The notes: generated from the sequence alone by a model not told the origin. DNA of 64,000 nucleotides from Ruminococcus sp. (GCA_021199305.1 JAJQIH010000041.1:1-64000), one strand, 5' to 3'. Positions 17,976 to 26,463 are shown, counted from the stretch's first letter. Numbers and translations are program-made.

Positions 17976-19979
17976 CTAAACCTCCATAATTATCGGAAGT
18001 ATCATCGGACTTCGCTTTGTCTTTTGATAAATGTATCCCGAAAGCGACTCCTTCATTTTATTTTTCATCGTACTCCACTCGTAAACTGAATTGTCGAGGA
18101 AACCCTTTAAGCAGTCGTACAAAAGGTCCTTCGCTCCGTCGAGCAGCTCTTCGGCTTCTCTGACGTAAACAAAACCTCTTGAAACGATGTCGGGGCCTGA
18201 AACGATAGTGCGGTTTTTGCTGTCTATTGCCGCTACTGCAATTATAAGTCCGTCCTCCGCCAGATGCTTTCTGTCGCGAAGAACAATAACTCCGACATCT
18301 CCGACTCCCAGTCCGTCTACCAAAACCTTTCCAGCAGGAACGGTACCCGTTATTTTCATATCCACTCCGTCAGTTTCAATAACGCTTCCCAAGTCCGCCA
18401 TAATTATGTTTTTGTAGTCGATTCCTGTGGAATGCGCCGTCTGAGCGTGGCGTGAAAGATGCTTATACTCGCCGTGAACAGGGATAAAATACTTCGGCTT
18501 TACAAGAGAAAGCAGCATCTTCTGCTCCTCCTGACAAGCGTGTCCTGAAACGTGAACGTCGTACATCGACTCGTATATCACCTCTGCTCCAAGGCGCATC
18601 AAGCTGTTTACTACATTAGTAACTCCCTTTTCGTTTCCAGGGATAGGAGTAGCTGAAATTATAATAAAGTCCTGAGGGGTAATGGTTACCTGTCTGTGCT
18701 CGTTTCTTGCCATTCGGGTAAGCGCAGACATCGGCTCGCCCTGACTTCCTGTTGTAATAATAACAAGCTCCTCAGGCGAATACCTGTTTATCTCCTCAAT
18801 GTCAATCAGAATGCTGTCAGGGCATTTCAGGTAGCCTAGCTCTCTGCCCTTTTGCATTACGTTTACCATACTTCTGCCTGATACGGCAACCTTTCTGCCG
18901 TCCTTGATAGCTCTGTCGATTATCTGCTGAACACGGTGAATGTTAGATGCAAAGGTTGCAATTATAATTCTCTTGCCGTCGGCTCTCTGGAAAAGCCTTG
19001 AAAAGCTTTCTCCGACCTTTCTTTCACTCATAGTAAAGCCAGGGCGCTCGGAGTTCGTAGAGTCTGACATTAGTGCTAAAACTCCCCTGTTTCCAAGCTC
19101 CACAAATCTCGCAAGGTCGATAGCTCCGCCCTCAATCGGCGTAAAGTCGACCTTGAAGTCGCCTGTATGAATCAAAATTCCAGCCGGTGTAAAAATTGCC
19201 AGACCGACAGCGTCCGGAATAGAATGATTAACCCTGATAAGCTCAACCGCCATGCAGCCGAATTTTATTGTATCTCCAGGCTTTACGACAGAAAGCTGAA
19301 CGCTGCCTAAAAGACCCGCTTCCTTGAGCTTTCCTTCAACAAGACCAATAGTGAGCCTTGTTCCGTAAACCGGTACGTTTATTTTGTTGAGAAAATAAGG
19401 AAGTCCTCCGATGTGGTCCTCGTGTCCGTGAGTCAGGACGATTCCCCTTATTTTTTCGACGTTTTTCTCAAGATAAGTATAATCAGGTAAAACGAGGTCA
19501 ACGCCCAGCATTTCAGAGTCAGGAAATTCAAGTCCGCAGTCGATGATGAAAATGTCGTTAGAGCATTCTATTACAGTCATATTCTTTCCGATTTCGTTAA
19601 GTCCTCCAAGCGGAATTATTTTAACCGGAGTCGAGCGTTTTACTTCCTTTTTGCGCTGTGTATTTTGTACAGTTTTATTTGTCGTTTTTGTCTTTTTTGT
19701 CTTTGAATCGGTGCGGCTGGATTTTGCCTTTTGAGTCTGCTGCTTTGTAGTCTGCTTTTTTGACTTTTTAGTGTTAGCTTGCGCTGACGTTTGCGCCGAG
19801 GATTTTTTCTCAGCAGCTTTTTTGCTTGCTGTCGCATTTACTTCGGGTACGTCAATAGTAAAAAGACCGGTAAGCTCGTCGTCATAAGTTCCGTCCAACG
19901 ACTTCTGCCTCAGATCTCTTTTCGCCGCTGCTCTATCGTATTTCGGACGCTTAGAGTAGCTCTTATTTAATTTTGTCAT
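17976..19979 (-). CDS. rnj: Ribonuclease J with long basic N-terminal extension
   Basis: Metallo-beta-lactamase/beta-CASP 5' exonuclease and endonuclease of RNA turnover. The catalytic core begins near residue 119 (KIIPLGGLNEIGKN) and has the THGHEDHIGG metal motif at 183-192, MSDSTNSERPG and the PVHGEYKHL segment. At 667 aa it is about 110 residues longer than the usual ~555 aa. The extra N-terminal part (1-117) is rich in Lys, Thr, Gln and Ser with almost no hydrophobic residues from 50 on, so it is probably disordered and may bind RNA. The start at 19979 has AAAGGA about 12 nt upstream and overlaps by ATGA the stop codon of a small upstream ORF. Clostridial RNase J; I cannot say J1 or J2. 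Confidence 0.92.
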   Translation of the reverse strand: MTKLNKSYSKRPKYDRAAAKRDLRQKSLDGTYDDELTGLFTIDVPEVNATASKKAAEKKSSAQTSAQANTKKSKKQTTKQQTQKAKSSRTDSKTKKTKTTNKTVQNTQRKKEVKRSTPVKIIPLGGLNEIGKNMTVIECSNDIFIIDCGLEFPDSEMLGVDLVLPDYTYLEKNVEKIRGIVLTHGHEDHIGGLPYFLNKINVPVYGTRLTIGLVEGKLKEAGLLGSVQLSVVKPGDTIKFGCMAVELIRVNHSIPDAVGLAIFTPAGILIHTGDFKVDFTPIEGGAIDLARFVELGNRGVLALMSDSTNSERPGFTMSERKVGESFSRLFQRADGKRIIIATFASNIHRVQQIIDRAIKDGRKVAVSGRSMVNVMQKGRELGYLKCPDSILIDIEEINRYSPEELVIITTGSQGEPMSALTRMARNEHRQVTITPQDFIIISATPIPGNEKGVTNVVNSLMRLGAEVIYESMYDVHVSGHACQEEQKMLLSLVKPKYFIPVHGEYKHLSRHAQTAHSTGIDYKNIIMADLGSVIETDGVDMKITGTVPAGKVLVDGLGVGDVGVIVLRDRKHLAEDGLIIAVAAIDSKNRTIVSGPDIVSRGFVYVREAEELLDGAKDLLYDCLKGFLDNSVYEWSTMKNKMKESLSGYIYQKTKRSPMILPIIMEV

Positions 19980-20179
19980 ATAAAAAATATATCCTTTCTT
20001 TCCTTTAAAAATTTCCCTATACGCATATTTCCGTTCGGCGTATAATGGATTAAAACAACTCCATTTGTGGAGTAAGATTCTGTAAATTCTGTAAAATGAA
20101 AAATCCCGGGCCATAACAAAAGCTGAAATTCAAGCGGCTCGGGTATGTTTGAAAGACTAAAACTGTTTCGTTTTATCAT
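19976..20179 (-). CDS. Small upstream ORF overlapping the RNase J start
   Basis: A 67-codon ORF from the ATG at 20179 ends in TGA that overlaps the RNase J ATG (ATGA), the usual sign of translational coupling. It lies fully in the leader between the consensus promoter and RNase J and spans the terminator-like hairpin at 20093-20143. No good ribosome binding site is seen; AGGGTGAG is about 12-14 nt before the ATG. The segment IPEPLEFQ and the NGVVLI...MRIGKFL stretch faintly recall YlzJ, which is encoded near rnjB in B. subtilis, but I do not consider the match proven. It could also be a chance frame or a leader peptide. Confidence 0.35.
   Translation of the reverse strand: MIKRNSFSLSNIPEPLEFQLLLWPGIFHFTEFTESYSTNGVVLIHYTPNGNMRIGKFLKERKDIFFI
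20093..20143 (-). terminator. Terminator-like hairpin in the RNase J leader
   Basis: On the minus strand CCCGAGCC pairs with GGCCCGGG (one mismatch) and is followed by ATTTTTCATTTT. It lies downstream of the TTGACA/TATAAT promoter at 20246-20274 and about 115 nt upstream of RNase J, so it may act as an attenuator, or else end transcripts of the upstream gene. A second small hairpin (ACTCCA/TGGAGT, 20057-20073) follows. Confidence 0.5.
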
Positions 20180-20245
20180 AGATGAGAAAAACTCACCCTG
20201 TAAAATTTCCGACTGTAAAAAAATCCGACCAATATGAATACACCT

Positions 20246-20274
20246 ATTATAACCACTTTATTCCTCTTTGTCAA
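20246..20274 (-). promoter_or_regulatory. Perfect consensus sigma-A promoter of the RNase J operon
   Basis: TTGACA - 17 nt - TATAAT on the minus strand, a full match to consensus. The -35 is embedded in the last codons (Leu-Asp-Lys) of the upstream gene. The leader before RNase J is about 260 nt. Confidence 0.9.
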
Positions 20275-21397
20275 GATTTATTCGGCTTACATAGCCTTCT
20301 ATTTCGTCACAGATTGAGCTTGCAGCTTCAAAGCTTAAAGCGTCGGCAAACAAAACGAGTCCCTTTTTTCCCTTGTCAAGCTTTACTCTCGCCTTTCCGA
20401 TACTGCTGACCCGCTCTTTATTTTCGTTCAGAAATTTTGACTCAAGCATTTTATTTATTTTATCCTCGCTTTTTTCTCCCGTATAAATATAGCGTTCGGA
20501 AAAATATACCTTCGGTACGTCCTCAAGCGCTTCGCTCAGCGACAGCTTGTTTTTACCAAGATGGTCAAGAATCTTTGTCATAAGATAAAAGCTGTCGGTC
20601 AGGAATCTGTTGTGGGCATTTATCTCAAGACTTTCTCTGTTTTCGGCTCTTGTAAGTCTGCCCGAAAGGGTATCAGCCGCCTGTGGGAAGTATTCCGGAA
20701 CCTCGACCTCCACGCCCTTTTCAAGCTCAATTTTTGCAGCCATCAGCAAAAGCGTTTCGTAAAACACATAGCCTGACCTGTCGCTGTAGGCTGAAACCTT
20801 TTTGCAGTCGAGCGAAAAGTTAAAAACTATCTCCTCGGCACCCAGGTCGTTTTTATCCCTTATCACCTCGTCAAAAAGCTTTGCTACAAGCGGCGACGCA
20901 GTTTTAACACTCGCTCGTATATTTTTTATGCTCTTGAAATTCTTAAGCAGGTCAAGCTCGTAAAGAGTCACCATATCGTTTACTATTTTGATTTTTCCGC
21001 TTTGAGCAGGCTTTACCTTTTTGTAGTCGTTTGAATGGTAGTGAGCTGTTACCTCGTTCAGAAAATCCAGACTCAGGCCGCTTCCCAACGCACCCTTTGC
21101 ACTGACGCTTATATGACTTCCCGAACGGATGTGTATACACTCATCTGTATGAAGCTTATATGCTGCATATTCCGACATAAATTCTTCACTTTCAGGCACT
21201 ATAAAGCAATCGTTTTTGCAAGCTGATATTGCCGACGAGATTAAAAAGGCGTAAATGTCTGAGCCTCTGTTTCGGCAATAGCCTACTGTGACCTTGCTGT
21301 TTTCCTTAAGCGACGAACCTACCGCCAGGCCGAACCTATACGCTTCAAGCGGAGAGAATAATCTGCCTTGTGCGTTTGAAAAGTTAAAATCATCCAT
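20258..21397 (-). CDS. Unannotated protein resembling a degenerate phosphohexomutase
   Basis: I recognise no named gene. The 379-aa protein lines up by pattern with the alpha-D-phosphohexomutase fold, for example GlmM in this window: SPLEAYRFGLAVG (15-27) with the GlmM region before the active site, CIHIRSGSHIS (87-97) with the SASHN catalytic loop, EIVFNFSLDCKKVSAYSD (189-206) with the DGDADR metal loop, and LVLFADALSFEAAS (347-360) with the RESGTEP phosphate loop. Only the Ser-x-Ser-His of the first loop survives; the Asp metal ligands and phosphate-binding Arg are gone, and it is about 70 residues shorter. I infer a pseudoenzyme or a strongly diverged member. Start at 21397 follows AAGGGGG by 8 nt; no clear promoter seen. 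Confidence 0.55.
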   Translation of the reverse strand: MDDFNFSNAQGRLFSPLEAYRFGLAVGSSLKENSKVTVGYCRNRGSDIYAFLISSAISACKNDCFIVPESEEFMSEYAAYKLHTDECIHIRSGSHISVSAKGALGSGLSLDFLNEVTAHYHSNDYKKVKPAQSGKIKIVNDMVTLYELDLLKNFKSIKNIRASVKTASPLVAKLFDEVIRDKNDLGAEEIVFNFSLDCKKVSAYSDRSGYVFYETLLLMAAKIELEKGVEVEVPEYFPQAADTLSGRLTRAENRESLEINAHNRFLTDSFYLMTKILDHLGKNKLSLSEALEDVPKVYFSERYIYTGEKSEDKINKMLESKFLNENKERVSSIGKARVKLDKGKKGLVLFADALSFEAASSICDEIEGYVSRINLDKEE

Positions 21398-21540
21398 AAT
21401 ATAAGCCCCCTTAGCTTTTTCTTTTAGCATAATAATTGGTAAAAACTCACCTGTTATTCATTCTCTTCTCACGCTACGCAAGAAATAAAGCGATATATTT
21501 TGAAAAATAATGACAAAAGTATGGTATTTTCCAAAAAAAT

Positions 21541-21550
21541 GTGGTATGAT
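21541..21550 (+). promoter_or_regulatory. Possible extended -10 promoter of nadB operon
   Basis: TGTGGTATGAT holds an extended -10 (TG-G-TATGAT) about 65 nt before nadB; no good -35 is at 17 nt. An imperfect repeat (TATGGTATTTT / TGTGGTATGATTATTTT) in 21519-21556 could be an operator. The 183-nt gap to the divergent gene holds nothing else I can name. Confidence 0.45.
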
Positions 21551-21614
21551 TATTTTTGAGCGAAATTTTTACTCAATTCAAATATATTCAACACAGAAAG
21601 GTCGTGTCATTTTT

Positions 21615-23129
21615 ATGAATAATTATGACGTTATAATTGTAGGAAGCGGCGCAGCAGGTCTTTATTCAGCGATAAATCTCTCTGAAAACCTGCGGATTTT
21701 ACTACTTTCAAAATCTGAACTTTCTCTTTGTAATTCTTCACTTGCACAGGGAGGAATTGCAGGCGTTTATAATTCTCCAACCGATTCCCCTGAATATCAC
21801 AAGCATGATACCTTCGTTGCGGGAGGATTTGAAAACAATCCGAAAACAACCACTATACTTGTAAACGAAGCGCATATAGATATTGAGCGGATAATAAATC
21901 TCGGAGTGGATTTTGACAAAACCCCGGACGGCGACTATCACAGAACGCTTGAAGGCGGTCACGGCAAGCATAGAATTTTCCACCACAAGGATTCAACAGG
22001 AAATGAAATAACGACCAAGCTTCGCGAGTACGTTTTATCGCTTGAAAATGTCGACGTTATTGATAATGCGCTTGTGTGCGGAGTCAAAAAATCGCACCAC
22101 GGCTTTTCCTTCAACGTGCTTCGTGACGGAGTTTATACAACCTATCACTCTCACTTCAGCATTTTTGCGACAGGCGGAATTGGCAGAGTTTACGAGTATA
22201 CTACAAACTCTGCTATTGCAACAGGCGACGGAATATCATTTGCCTACAATATGGGTGCTAAGATTTCAAATCTCAGCAGCATACAATTTCACCCGACGGC
22301 GTTTAACGACAAAAGTTCAAGGGAGTGCTTCCTGATTACAGAAGCCGTTCGTGGCGAGGGCGCTTATTTAAAGAACTGCCACAAGCAGAGATTTATGCAA
22401 AACTACGACGACAGACTGGAGCTTGCACCGAGAGATGTTGTTTCACACTCGATAATTTTTGAAGAGCAGAAAACCGGCAGCGACAAGTTCTACATCGATA
22501 TAACTCACAAGGATCCGGAATTTGTAAAGAACCGCTTCCCGATGATTTATTCAAAGCTTTTGGAAGCAGGCTACGATATGACGACGGATCTGATTCCTAT
22601 TTACCCCTGTCAGCACTACCTGATGGGCGGAATTGCTGTAAACGAATACTCTGAAACGACAATAGATAATCTGTTCGCTTGCGGCGAATGCTCGCATACA
22701 GGAGTTCACGGCAACAACAGACTTGCTTCAAATTCTCTTATGGAGGCTCTTGTATTTTCAAGGCGTGCAGCAAACGTCATAAACGAGCGTGCAAAGGGTA
22801 TGAAGCGAAGCTACAGCGAATACGAATTCAAGCAGCCTGAGGGAGCCGAGCATATTCCTACAGGAATAAGAACCCGCATCAGAAGCATTATGCAATCGGC
22901 TTACTTTGTAATGCCGAATATCGAAAAGCTGTTTTCTGGGTTGGACGAAATATTCAGGATAAAGGAAATGCTCGAAAACGGAAACTTTATCATTGACAAG
23001 GACTACACAGAAGCAAGATCGCTTGCTACTGTAGCTTACATTATTTTATCCGAAGCTAACAAAACCGCTACTGAAAGTCTTGAGCTTAAAACTCAGGACT
23101 GGGTAGAGCACGAGCTTAACAATTACTAA
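21615..23129 (+). CDS. nadB: L-aspartate oxidase NadB
   Basis: FAD flavoenzyme that oxidises aspartate to iminoaspartate, first step of de novo NAD synthesis. The 504-aa protein opens with the dinucleotide-binding VGSGAAGLYSA, and has SSIQFHPTAF, APRDVVSHSI, PCQHYLMGG and GNNRLASNSLMEA, which hold the His/Arg residues of the active site. It is slightly shorter than usual: the C-terminal helical domain lacks the ESRGxHYR-type stretch and reads ANKTATESLEL instead. The ATG at 21615 is chosen because the protein then starts at the flavin fold; AAAGG is about 13 nt upstream. First gene of nadB-nadC; no nadA is in the window, so quinolinate synthase must be elsewhere. Confidence 0.93.
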   Translation: MNNYDVIIVGSGAAGLYSAINLSENLRILLLSKSELSLCNSSLAQGGIAGVYNSPTDSPEYHKHDTFVAGGFENNPKTTTILVNEAHIDIERIINLGVDFDKTPDGDYHRTLEGGHGKHRIFHHKDSTGNEITTKLREYVLSLENVDVIDNALVCGVKKSHHGFSFNVLRDGVYTTYHSHFSIFATGGIGRVYEYTTNSAIATGDGISFAYNMGAKISNLSSIQFHPTAFNDKSSRECFLITEAVRGEGAYLKNCHKQRFMQNYDDRLELAPRDVVSHSIIFEEQKTGSDKFYIDITHKDPEFVKNRFPMIYSKLLEAGYDMTTDLIPIYPCQHYLMGGIAVNEYSETTIDNLFACGECSHTGVHGNNRLASNSLMEALVFSRRAANVINERAKGMKRSYSEYEFKQPEGAEHIPTGIRTRIRSIMQSAYFVMPNIEKLFSGLDEIFRIKEMLENGNFIIDKDYTEARSLATVAYIILSEANKTATESLELKTQDWVEHELNNY

Positions 23130-23154
23130 TCATAAAAGCAGAAAGGGAAAAGCT

Positions 23155-24000
23155 ATGAAACCAATGCAGTTTGAAATTGACGACATAATTAAAAGAGCAA
23201 TCAAAGAGGACATAAACTATATTGACGTTACAACCGATTACCTTATAGACGATAATCTTACATCGAGCGCAAGGTACGTTTCAAAGGACGACGGAGTAGT
23301 CTGTGGAATTGAATTTGCAATGAGAGTGTTTGAGCTTTTGGACAGCGACATAACTTATGAGATTTTAATTCACGACGGAGAAGAGGTTAAAAAAGGCGAT
23401 ATTATCGCTGTTATTCACGGAAGAGTAAAAACGCTTTTAAAGGGCGAGAGAACGGCTCTTAATATTGTTTGCCACCTGTCGGGAATTGCAACACAGACAA
23501 GAAAGTGCGTTGAGCTTATAAAGGGCACAAACGCAAGCGTTGCGGACACGAGAAAAACTCTCCCTGGACTTCGTTCACTTCAGAAGTACGCCGTAACGGT
23601 TGGCGGCGGAAAGAACCACAGATATAATCTTTCCGACTGCGCAATGCTAAAGGACACTCACCTTGACGCTTACGGAAGCATTACAAACGCTGTGAACGCT
23701 TTAAGAGAGCATTTAGGACATACCGTAAAAATCGAGGTTGAAACCACAAATCTTGATGAGGTAAAGGAAGCTCTTGACGTTGGAGCGGAGCTTATAATGC
23801 TTGATAATATGTCCTGCGAGCAGATGGCTGAGGCTGTAAAGCTTTGCGACAAGAGAGCGCTTTTGGAAGCGAGCGGAAACGTAACCGAAGAAACTATCAG
23901 GAGCATCGCCGAAACAGGGGTTGATATTATTTCAATCGGCGCATTGACTCATTCGGTCAAGTGTTTTGACATATCAATGAAAATGGAAAAGAACAAATAG
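23155..24000 (+). CDS. nadC: Nicotinate-nucleotide pyrophosphorylase NadC
   Basis: Quinolinate phosphoribosyltransferase, which makes nicotinate mononucleotide from quinolinate and PRPP. The 281-aa protein shows the family signatures GERTALNIVCHLSGIAT, DTRKTLPGLR, KYAVTVGGGKNHR and the C-terminal EVETTNLDE and LLEASGNV barrel segments. GAAAGGG lies 7 nt before the ATG. It follows nadB by 25 nt and is followed after only 2 nt by the aldolase-like gene, so the genes are co-transcribed. Confidence 0.96.
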   Translation: MKPMQFEIDDIIKRAIKEDINYIDVTTDYLIDDNLTSSARYVSKDDGVVCGIEFAMRVFELLDSDITYEILIHDGEEVKKGDIIAVIHGRVKTLLKGERTALNIVCHLSGIATQTRKCVELIKGTNASVADTRKTLPGLRSLQKYAVTVGGGKNHRYNLSDCAMLKDTHLDAYGSITNAVNALREHLGHTVKIEVETTNLDEVKEALDVGAELIMLDNMSCEQMAEAVKLCDKRALLEASGNVTEETIRSIAETGVDIISIGALTHSVKCFDISMKMEKNK

Positions 24001-24002
24001 AT

Positions 24003-25028
24003 ATGATATTATTTACAAGCGATTATACAGAAGGCTGTCACGAAAATATACTGAACGCATTAAACAAGACAAATATGGTTCAGACGGTAGGCTACGGCGA
24101 GGATGAATATTGCGCTTTGGCTAAAGAGAAAATCAAGGCTGCGTTTTCACTCACCCACAGCGACGTTCACTTTTTAGTTGGCGGAACGCAGACAAACGCT
24201 ACTATTATTGCTGCCGCTTTAAAGCCGTATCAGGGAGTTATTTCACCTGATACGGGACATATAAACGTCCACGAAACAGGTGCTGTTGAAGCCAGAGGAC
24301 ACAAGGTTTTAGCTGTAAAAAATGAAAATGGAAAGCTTTGCGCCAAGCAGATAGAGGAGCTTCTGACATCTCACAACGCAGACGAGTCCAAGGAGCATAC
24401 TGTTATGCCAAAAATGGCGTATATCTCCTTCCCTACCGAAACAGGAACGATTTACTCAAAGGCGGAGCTTCAGGAAATTTACAACACCTGCAAAAAATAT
24501 GGAATTTATTTCTTTATAGACGGCGCAAGGCTCGGCTATGCTCTTGCGAGCGGCGCTAACGACGTTAAGCCCTGCGAACTTGAAAATCTCTGCGATGTGT
24601 TTTACATTGGAGGAACCAAGGTTGGCGCTCTTTTCGGCGAAGCGCTTGTCATTACAAATGACAGCTTAAAGCCTGATTTCAGATATATGATAAAGCAGTC
24701 GGGCGCAATGCTTGCAAAGGGCAGGCTTTTGGGAATTCAGTTCTCTGAGCTTTTTACCAACAATCTGTATTTTGAAATTTCAAAGCGAGCTATTACGCTT
24801 GCTGAAAAACTTAAAAACGGCTTTTTACAAAAGGGATACGAGCTTTTTGTAAACTCGTATACAAACCAGCAGTTCGTTGTTCTGAGCAACGAAAAAGCAG
24901 CTGAGCTTCGGGAAAGCTTCGGCTTTGAGCTATGGGTAAAAATTGATGAGGAAAAATCAGCCTATAGATTCTGCACAAGCTGGGCAACAAGGGAAGAAAA
25001 CATCGACAAGCTTATAAGCTGTCTTTAA
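24003..25028 (+). CDS. Threonine-aldolase-family PLP enzyme
   Basis: A fold-type I PLP enzyme of the beta-eliminating lyase/low-specificity threonine aldolase family. In 341 aa it has FLVGGTQTNATII (cofactor phosphate region), FFIDGARLGYAL (Asp that binds the pyridine nitrogen) and YIGGTKVGALFGEA with the Schiff-base lysine. Members cleave threonine or related beta-hydroxy amino acids to glycine and an aldehyde; the exact substrate cannot be told from sequence. It starts 2 nt after nadC and precedes uridine phosphorylase by 15 nt, an unusual operon partner for NAD synthesis genes with no obvious metabolic link. Confidence 0.82.
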   Translation: MILFTSDYTEGCHENILNALNKTNMVQTVGYGEDEYCALAKEKIKAAFSLTHSDVHFLVGGTQTNATIIAAALKPYQGVISPDTGHINVHETGAVEARGHKVLAVKNENGKLCAKQIEELLTSHNADESKEHTVMPKMAYISFPTETGTIYSKAELQEIYNTCKKYGIYFFIDGARLGYALASGANDVKPCELENLCDVFYIGGTKVGALFGEALVITNDSLKPDFRYMIKQSGAMLAKGRLLGIQFSELFTNNLYFEISKRAITLAEKLKNGFLQKGYELFVNSYTNQQFVVLSNEKAAELRESFGFELWVKIDEEKSAYRFCTSWATREENIDKLISCL

Positions 25029-25043
25029 TACAGGAGAAAAACT

Positions 25044-25835
25044 ATGGCGTCAATTATGGATACTCCTCGACAATTTCATATAAAAACGCTAAAGGGTGAG
25101 GTCGGCAGGTATGTTATACTGCCTGGCGACCCTGAACGCGTCAGCGTAATTGCTGAGTATCTTGATGACGCTGTTTTTATTTCCAGAAATCGTGAATATA
25201 CTGTTTATACAGGTTACTTAAACGGCGAGAAGGTTACCGTTTGCTCAACAGGAATAGGCGGTCCGTCTGCGGCAATAGCAGTTGAAGAGCTTATAAAATG
25301 CGGAGCGGACACATTTATCCGGGTTGGCACAAGCGGCGGAATGGCAGAAGAAGTCGTCGGCGGCGACCTGATAATTGCTACAGCCGCCGTCAGAGGCGAG
25401 GGCACCAGCAAGGAATACTTAACGCCCGACTACCCCGCAGTAGCAAGCTTTGAGGTTGTAGCTGCTTTAAAGAAAGCGGCTGAAAAGCTTTCGAGCAAGG
25501 ATTTTGGCAACGGCTACCATTTGGGCGTAGTTCATTCAAAGGACAGTTTTTACGGCGAGGTCGAGCCTGACGGCTCTGCGGTAAGCGAGGACATAAAGGA
25601 AAGATGGAACGCATATCTCAGGGCTGGCTGCTTAGCCAGCGAAATGGAATGTGCGGCGATATTTTCAGTAGGACTTGTAAGGAAAGTAAGATGTGCGGCC
25701 GTTTTAACGGCGCTCTGGAACGTCGAGCGGTCAAACAAGGGCCTTGCTGATAACATAACGAACGATTCTTCAAGAGCTATAAAATGTGCGATTGAAGCAA
25801 TAAAAATTCTTATTGACGAGGATAAAAATGAGTAA
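25044..25835 (+). CDS. udp: Uridine phosphorylase-type nucleoside phosphorylase
   Basis: Cleaves uridine with phosphate to uracil and ribose-1-phosphate (nucleoside phosphorylase I family). The 263-aa protein has VILPGDPERV (phosphate site), STGIGGPSAAIAVEEL, RVGTSGGM and ASEMECAAIFSVG, the last holding the Glu-Met-Glu ribose contact. AGGAG precedes the ATG. It overlaps by 8 nt the downstream lipoprotein gene and belongs to the nadB-to-DHHW gene string. Specificity for uridine rather than another nucleoside is likely but not certain. Confidence 0.87.
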   Translation: MASIMDTPRQFHIKTLKGEVGRYVILPGDPERVSVIAEYLDDAVFISRNREYTVYTGYLNGEKVTVCSTGIGGPSAAIAVEELIKCGADTFIRVGTSGGMAEEVVGGDLIIATAAVRGEGTSKEYLTPDYPAVASFEVVAALKKAAEKLSSKDFGNGYHLGVVHSKDSFYGEVEPDGSAVSEDIKERWNAYLRAGCLASEMECAAIFSVGLVRKVRCAAVLTALWNVERSNKGLADNITNDSSRAIKCAIEAIKILIDEDKNE

Positions 25836-26418
25836 AAAATTATTGGCGGCAGCGCTTTGCCTTTCTTTGGCGATTTGTATCAGCGGCTGCGACGACATTT
25901 TTTATACAACGCCTGAGTTTTCAGTTTCCTACTCCGAATACGAGGGCAACATAATGCCTGACCTTACTGGCGTAACGCTTGAAGAAGCCAACGAGAACGC
26001 TCTGGAATACAAGCTCAATCCTATTGAAAGCTATTCGGTAGACTACGAGGAGGGCGTAATTTTTGAGCAAAGCGTCAAGGCCGGAGAAACTGTAGCTTTG
26101 GGAGCGATAGTTGACGTTTACGTTTCAAAGGGCGCAAGATACGAGGAAGTACCGGTTGTTTCAAGCTTTACCTATCAGGTTGCCAAAACAGTTTTGGAAT
26201 CTGTAGGCTTTGAGGTCGAAATAGTGTACGAGGGCGAGGAAGGCTCCTGTGACGATTCGATAAATTCAATTTCACCGGAAGAAGGAACCAACGCAGTTTA
26301 CGGCTCGGTAGTAACGATAAGAGCTAATGCTCTTGAGCCGTCGAAAATAAAGACAACTACAACCGAAGCGCTCGCTCGTGACGGAACACGACCAGCAACA
26401 ACTAAACTGACATACTAA
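25828..26418 (+). CDS. PASTA-domain lipoprotein
   Basis: A 196-aa exported protein starting at the ATG at 25828 inside the end of udp (8-nt overlap, GAGGAT upstream). It has a signal peptide with a lipobox CISGC, so it should be lipid-anchored at residue 25-26. Two PASTA-like repeats follow: IMPDLTGVTLEEA...IFEQSVKAGETV and EEVPVVSSFTYQVAKTVLESVGF, with the typical Val-Pro-x-Leu/Val start and hydrophobic spacing. PASTA repeats bind muropeptides or beta-lactams, usually in PknB-type kinases or PBPs; here there is no kinase or PBP domain. The Thr-rich tail (KTTTTEAL onward) is probably a linker. Role unknown. Confidence 0.7.
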   Translation: MSKKLLAAALCLSLAICISGCDDIFYTTPEFSVSYSEYEGNIMPDLTGVTLEEANENALEYKLNPIESYSVDYEEGVIFEQSVKAGETVALGAIVDVYVSKGARYEEVPVVSSFTYQVAKTVLESVGFEVEIVYEGEEGSCDDSINSISPEEGTNAVYGSVVTIRANALEPSKIKTTTTEALARDGTRPATTKLTY

Positions 26419-26463
26419 ATACATAAAGACAGAGAGATAAGTATTAAAGGAGAACAACAAAAA

